A stretch of 37,779 bases of DNA from Brooklawnia sp. GTDB lineage: Bacteria; Actinomycetota; Actinomycetes; Propionibacteriales; Propionibacteriaceae. Position numbers and translations under genes: made by a program. The notes beneath the pieces are model-generated. The model was not told the DNA's origin. It worked only from the letters and a program-made list of their open reading frames with translations, and ran no database searches. Where the stretch lies: assembly GCA_012517115.1 (NCBI GenBank), contig JAAYVP010000325.1, forward strand, positions 1 through 37,779. The letters are read 5' to 3'. This document shows, in pieces, positions 29,919 through 37,779 of the stretch (its first letter is position 1; each line of letters opens with the position of its first letter).

Positions 29919-30602
29919 GTGAGCATAGACGCGACAGACACGCCAGCCGGGACGCGCTACGGCCGGGACACGGTGGAGTTCGGACGGGCCATCGCATTCT
30001 TCGATGCGGTGTACGCGTTCGCGGTCACGATGCTGGTGGTCAACATCGAACCACCCGGACGCGAGGGATGGTCAAGCCCGGCCGCGCTCATTAGCAGCGG
30101 GGTCGGCGAGCAGTTCGTGGGGTTCGTGATCAGCTTCGTGGTGATCGCGGTTTTCTGGCGCGTCAACCACCGGTTGATGGCCCTGTTGAGCGCGGTCAGC
30201 CCCGGTGTTATTGCCGCCAACCTGGTGGCGACGGCGTTTGTGGTGCTCATCCCGTTCTCGACCCAGGGGATGAGCGATGCCGAGACCTCCGACGCGCCCC
30301 TGGCAGTCGCGGTCTACGCGGTGAACATCAGCTGCGCGGTACTGGCTCAGTCAGCCATGCACTTCGTGGCGCGCTCCCAGGGTCTGCTCAGCGATCCGCT
30401 GCCGTTGCGGGCTGATCTCGTCCGTTTTCTCGACACGTTGGTGACCCCGGCCGTCTTCCTCGCCTCGATTCCCATCGCGTATGTGTACGGGACTGACTGG
30501 GCCCGAAGCAGTTGGGCGGTGCTGCTGCTGCTTGGGCCGCTCAGCGGCGCTTGGGCGACGCGTCGCATCGCCCGGATCGTCGCGGTCGAGCATGCCGACT
30601 GA
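29919..30602 (+). CDS. TMEM175/DUF1211-like membrane protein
   Basis: RAIAFFDAVYAFAVTMLVVNIEPP and WRVNHRLMALLSAVSPGVIAANLVATAFVVLIPFSTQ fit TMEM175-family organisation; multiple TM helices. Confidence 0.72.
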   Translation: MSIDATDTPAGTRYGRDTVEFGRAIAFFDAVYAFAVTMLVVNIEPPGREGWSSPAALISSGVGEQFVGFVISFVVIAVFWRVNHRLMALLSAVSPGVIAANLVATAFVVLIPFSTQGMSDAETSDAPLAVAVYAVNISCAVLAQSAMHFVARSQGLLSDPLPLRADLVRFLDTLVTPAVFLASIPIAYVYGTDWARSSWAVLLLLGPLSGAWATRRIARIVAVEHAD

Positions 30603-30672
30603 CGGGCCATCCACGCAGTCAACCCAGCAACGTGGACGCGGCTCGCGCAGCCTTCGCCGGACGTTTCCTCCT

Positions 30673-32106
30673 TCAGCTCAGCGTCAACGGTTGGCCGTTT
30701 TCATAGACGTCTTCGATCACCACGTCGTCGACATACTCAACTCGTGGTGTGATCTGGGTACTCCCGAAGTCGATGTCGGACAGCCGCAGTCCACGAATGT
30801 GGCAGTCGGGGTAGCCTGAGATGTTCAACGACTGGCGCGCCGACTGGACCGTCATGTCCGCTACGTTGATGTCGCTGACGTCGGGATTGAAGCCGTGGCC
30901 TGGGCCTTCTTCGTAGTAGAAGTCGATGTCGATTGCCGCCTTGGCTACCGTACCCACTGTGATGTCACGAGCCCAGAAACCGCGGATGTAGCCGCCGCGC
31001 ACCGAGTTTGTCTTGAAGCGCAAGGCAATGTCCAGATTGGGGCTCGACAACGAGCAATCGCGCGCGAAAACATTCGCGACGCCACCCGACATCTCGCTGC
31101 CGATGGTGATGCCGCCATGCCCGTCGGCCATCGAGCAGTTCTGGATCAACACATCAGTGGTCGGAACCCCGACCCGGCGACCGTCGTTGTTGCGTCCGGC
31201 CTTGATGGCGATGCAGTCGTCGCCGGTGCTGAAGGTGCAGTCCTGGATGACCACCATGGAGCAGGACTCAGGGTTGCAGCCGTCGTTGTTGGGGCCGTGG
31301 GTGTTGATTGTCACCTCTTCGACGAGCACGTTCTCGCAGAGCACCGGGTGTACCTCCCACATCGGTGAGCGCAGGATGGTGACCCCTTGGATCCAGACAT
31401 TTCGGCACTTGTACGGCTGGATGAACGACGAACGCAGGTAGTCGCCCTCGCCATAGATGCGTTCCTCGACTGGTGTGCCGGCGGCCACCTGCGCAATCAA
31501 CCGATCGCGAGCCGTCGACTGTTCGGGGGTACCGGGCACCCAGCCGTATTGGGCCTTGCCCTTCCACGGCCACCAGTTGGTGTTGTCGGCCTGGCCGTCC
31601 AGCGTCCCGTCGCCAGTGACCGCAACGTTCTCGCAATCGTAGGCATAGATCAGCGGGGAGTAGTTGTACAGTTCCATGCCTTCGAACCTCGTCAGTACTG
31701 CAGGAAGGTAGTCGGCGGGGGTGGTGCTGAACAGTAGAGTCGCACCCTGTGAAATGTGCAGATTGACGTTTGACGCCAGGTGGATTGGTCCGGTCAGGAA
31801 GTTGCCGGGTGGTACCAGCACCTGACCGCCGCCGCGGGACGCAGCGCAAGCCGCGATGGCCGCCGCGATGGCTTCGGTGCAGGGTTGTTCGCCGCCTTCT
31901 ACTGCGCCGTAGTCGACGATGTTGAACACTCTCCGGCCGAACCTGGGTGCTCGGACCTTGGCCTGGATGTAGGTGGCCCGCGCCCAAGGCGCGCGTTTGG
32001 GGTCGGGGGCGGCGTTGGCGTCGGAAACGATTGAGCTGGAGAACGTGGCGATGCCAGCGAGCAGGGTGCCTTGCAGCACATTGCGGCGGGTTGGTTTGAT
32101 CATCAT
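30673..32106 (-). CDS. Polygalacturonase-like GH28 (pectate-lyase-fold) protein with Tat-like signal
   Basis: RRNVLQGTLLAGIATFSSSIVSDANA signal; FNIVDYGAVEGGEQPCTEAI, NNDGCNPESC, STGDDCIAIKAGRN, DGHGGITIGSEMSGG are GH28 catalytic motifs. Confidence 0.92.
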   Translation of the reverse strand: MMIKPTRRNVLQGTLLAGIATFSSSIVSDANAAPDPKRAPWARATYIQAKVRAPRFGRRVFNIVDYGAVEGGEQPCTEAIAAAIAACAASRGGGQVLVPPGNFLTGPIHLASNVNLHISQGATLLFSTTPADYLPAVLTRFEGMELYNYSPLIYAYDCENVAVTGDGTLDGQADNTNWWPWKGKAQYGWVPGTPEQSTARDRLIAQVAAGTPVEERIYGEGDYLRSSFIQPYKCRNVWIQGVTILRSPMWEVHPVLCENVLVEEVTINTHGPNNDGCNPESCSMVVIQDCTFSTGDDCIAIKAGRNNDGRRVGVPTTDVLIQNCSMADGHGGITIGSEMSGGVANVFARDCSLSSPNLDIALRFKTNSVRGGYIRGFWARDITVGTVAKAAIDIDFYYEEGPGHGFNPDVSDINVADMTVQSARQSLNISGYPDCHIRGLRLSDIDFGSTQITPRVEYVDDVVIEDVYENGQPLTLS

Positions 32107-32420
32107 TGGGGGCCTCTCGATGGATCTGAGACTCTCCGGCTTGGGGGTGCCGAGGAGGTGACCAACGCTACTCGAGGACGGCCACGCGCGACCAGACCGC
32201 ATGTCAGAGTTCTTGTGGCTGCTCGACTAGTCCCCACGTCGCCGCGGGGCGGGCCGTCGACGAGGGCCGAGCGCCTGATTTGCGCACTAGCGGGTCGTGT
32301 GGAAGTCACGGTTGGGTGCCCGCAAGATCGAGCACCTCGGGTCGGCGCATGACGAGGTTGAGGTAACCGGCGCTCCACGGAATGCGCACTAAATGAGGGA
32401 AGTCAGGACCCGGACATGAT

Positions 32421-32464
32421 GAGGTCCTCGGGGAGGATGCTCCGTAACACTCCCCGAGGACCTC
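32421..32464. terminator. Strong 15-bp hairpin in 32107-32593 intergenic region
   Basis: gaggtcctcggggag/ctccccgaggacctc perfect inverted repeat, 14-nt loop; downstream of the MFS gene on the minus strand; no T-tract. Confidence 0.65.
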
Positions 32465-32593
32465 GGCCCATGTTTCCTGCGTGCCAGGCATGACATGACA
32501 TGAGGATGAGCCACCCAGTCATCCTTCACTATCGTCTGACACGGTTGCGTATCCAGCCCGTGGTGCTGGAGTTTGACGACGACGACAGGCGCC

Positions 32594-33985
32594 TCAGTGC
32601 ACGGCCGCGAGTTCCTGCCGCAGCTTGTTGTTCGCCTGCTCCACCTTGAGCCGGGTGAGCAAGAAGATGATCACGCCAGCGACGATGGTCGGCATCCACA
32701 GATACATGAAGTTCAGCATGTTCATGGCCGACGCCGACTGCACTGCTGCTGAGCCGTCGTAGCCGCTCGCCGCCAGCAGCCACCCGGACAGCGCGACACC
32801 GCCGCCACCACCGATCTTCACGCCCAGCGAGGTGGCGGAGAACATCATGCCGTCGATGCGCTTGTTCTTGGTGAGGAAGGTGTATTCCGAGGCTTCGGCA
32901 ATGAGCGCGTTCAGAGTTCCCTGAAGGGGACTCATGCCGAGCGACGCCAACCCAGAGAAGACCAGCATGAGCGGGATGCTGCCCATGCCGGCGGCAACGA
33001 TGACCAGAGCCCGGCCAATGAATGCGATCACGTAGCCGACGAGGTTGACTTTGAAGATCCCGCGGAACCACTTGACCACGAGCGGGGTGGCCATCAGCCC
33101 GATGATCAGTGGGATATTGATGGCCCAGGCGAAGGTGCTGAAGTGATTGGCATCGCCCAGCACGTAGGTCATGAAGTACATGCCAGTCCCCAACATCGCC
33201 GTGAAGACTTGGCCGAGAATGAACACTGCCACGATCAGCAGGTAGTACTTGTTCGAGAACAGCAGCTTGAGGGACTGACCCAAAGAGTGCTTGTCCGCGG
33301 CTATTGCCGCCGCTTCCTCGGCTTCGGTTTCGCCGGAGCGCTCGTACAGAACTGAGGCTGGCAGCTCTCGCACTGAGAACACCGAGATTGTATTCACGGC
33401 AAGGCCGATTACGGCGTAGATGATCGCGACGGTGCGCCAGGCCCCCGCGTCATTGCCGAATGCCTGGACCAAACCGACCGTGGCCACCTGGATCAGCAAG
33501 CTGGTGCCGAACGCGAACATGAAGCGAATCGAGCCCATCTGCACACGCTCTTCGGCATTCTTGGTGATCAGCGCGGTCAAGGTGGAGTATGCGATGTTGT
33601 TGGCTGTGAAGAAGCCAGCATTTAGCAAGACGTAGGTGATGAAGAACCATGCGTACATTGCGAAGTCGCCGAGACTCGGGGGAATCGCAAAAATTGCGAT
33701 GACCATGGCGGCGCACCCGAAGTACCCCCAGAACATCCACGGTCGAGCCTTACCCATCTTCGTGTTGGTCTTGTCGATCAGCGCCCCGAAGATGATATCC
33801 GATACGCCGTCGAAGATCCTGGCGACCATGATCAAGGTGCCGACGATTCCCGGATTGAGTCCCATCGTGTCGGTCAGATAGATCATCACGAAGAACGCGA
33901 GGAGCGCGTAGACGACGTTCCCGCCAACGTCTCCCGCTCCGTATCCAACTTTGTTATACCACTTCAGGTACTTCTTGTCGTCCAT
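32594..33985 (-). CDS. GPH-family (MelB-like) sugar:cation symporter
   Basis: KVGYGAGDVGGNVVYALLAFFVMIYLTDTMGLNPGIVGTLIMVARIFDGVSDIIFGALIDKTNTKMGKARPW; RBS aggag upstream of ATG 33985. Confidence 0.93.
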   Translation of the reverse strand: MDDKKYLKWYNKVGYGAGDVGGNVVYALLAFFVMIYLTDTMGLNPGIVGTLIMVARIFDGVSDIIFGALIDKTNTKMGKARPWMFWGYFGCAAMVIAIFAIPPSLGDFAMYAWFFITYVLLNAGFFTANNIAYSTLTALITKNAEERVQMGSIRFMFAFGTSLLIQVATVGLVQAFGNDAGAWRTVAIIYAVIGLAVNTISVFSVRELPASVLYERSGETEAEEAAAIAADKHSLGQSLKLLFSNKYYLLIVAVFILGQVFTAMLGTGMYFMTYVLGDANHFSTFAWAINIPLIIGLMATPLVVKWFRGIFKVNLVGYVIAFIGRALVIVAAGMGSIPLMLVFSGLASLGMSPLQGTLNALIAEASEYTFLTKNKRIDGMMFSATSLGVKIGGGGGVALSGWLLAASGYDGSAAVQSASAMNMLNFMYLWMPTIVAGVIIFLLTRLKVEQANNKLRQELAAVH

Positions 33986-34023
33986 ACTTGTCACTCCTGT
34001 GTGCTTACTTGACTTGGGGTTGC

Positions 34024-37137
<3,114 letters not shown>

Positions 37138-37157
37138 TCAACCAGGCAAAAGAAGGC

Positions 37158-37173
37158 GTGTAACCGGTTACAC
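37158..37173. promoter_or_regulatory. LacI-family-type operator upstream of lacZ
   Basis: gtgtaaccggttacac, 16-bp perfect palindrome fitting LacI-family TGTAAnCGnTTACA-like sites; 66 bp upstream of the lacZ start. Confidence 0.78.
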
Positions 37174-37648
37174 TCGAGGATGTCAAAAATTTACCTGCTG
37201 CTGACGCTGATGTCAACTGCGTCGATCAACGACTTCGTGGCAAGACCCCCGGTGAGTCAGGCTTCTCTGAGATCAGGCATCACGTGCCAAGACCGTGACG
37301 ACCCGAGTTGGGCCACGTTTGGTGACTTGTTGCCTTGGATCCGTGTTTGATTACGGGTTTCTCTGTGTTGGGTTGGGGAGTTTGCGCACTAGCTCGTCTG
37401 TGCCGTTACCGCCAAGTCAACACCGGCGACCACACGATGACCTGCTGCCTGACGACTCCAACGGCTGCTCGCAACCGTCCCTGGCTGGAATGCGCACCAT
37501 TCTTGGTCCAACTCGGGTGAAACCGCGTTGGCGGCGACTGCGGTTCAGATCCGTGCGGGGAGTGTTGTCGCGGCGCCCGGAGGCTCAGAGCACTTCGGCG
37601 CGAGGGACTGCGGGGTCGCGGTGCAGCGGGTCGCCTCTCGCCAGGACC

Positions 37649-37747
37649 GTGACCAGTTTCCTTCGTCTCGGGCCGGTGTCGGTGCTGTCGCCACGGTGGC
37701 TATCGTGCGCGTTGGAGTCGCTGGGCAATGTGAAGGAAGCTGGTCAT
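37649..37747 (+). repeat. 99-bp inverted-repeat element, copy C
   Basis: gtgaccagtttccttc...gaaggaagctggtcat; terminal stem pairs at all 16 positions allowing two G-U; similarity to copy B continues to the window end (atccggcgca). Confidence 0.8.
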
Positions 37748-37779
37748 CTGGGTTGGGTCAGGTTCATAGATCCGGCGCA

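Noticed and set aside
32485-32505. Short tandem catgacatgacatga
   Set aside because: Only a few repeats of a 5-mer, insufficient to claim a functional repeat.
32107-32593. Possible transposase remnant in the gap between GH28 and the GPH transporter
   Set aside because: Six-frame translations show no recognisable transposase motif, so no mobile element is called.

Overview
High-GC actinobacterial window, possibly Propionibacteriaceae (inferred from gene content only). Left third: anaerobic-type cobalamin genes in three units, namely cbiM-cbiN (-), cbiC-cbiD-cbiB (+) and cbiL-cbiF-cbiE-cbiGH-cbiX/sirC (-). The latter is divergent from a heme operon, hemA-hemC-hemD-hemB-hemL (+). Two sequence-recognisable cobalamin riboswitches lie on the minus strand, upstream of cbiM and cbiL. 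Middle: a DUF4862-like gene, a GT1-type glycosyltransferase, a HAD hydrolase, and a beta-glucoside PTS operon with a LicT-type RAT/terminator switch and a downstream BglG/LicT antiterminator. Right: a beta-lactamase-fold lipoprotein, an acyl-CoA synthetase, a USP-like protein, a VOC/PhnB protein, a GyrI-like protein, an LLM flavin enzyme, a TMEM175-like channel, and a GH28/GPH transporter/GH2 beta-galactosidase sugar locus with a LacI-type operator. The least explained signal is a family of non-coding elements of exactly 99 bp with imperfect terminal inverted repeats. There are three divergent copies in this window, at 3841, 17204 and 37649. Two of them are accompanied by a second 42-bp hairpin repeat in opposite relative orientations. 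No CRISPR, tRNA, rRNA or intact transposase was recognised.
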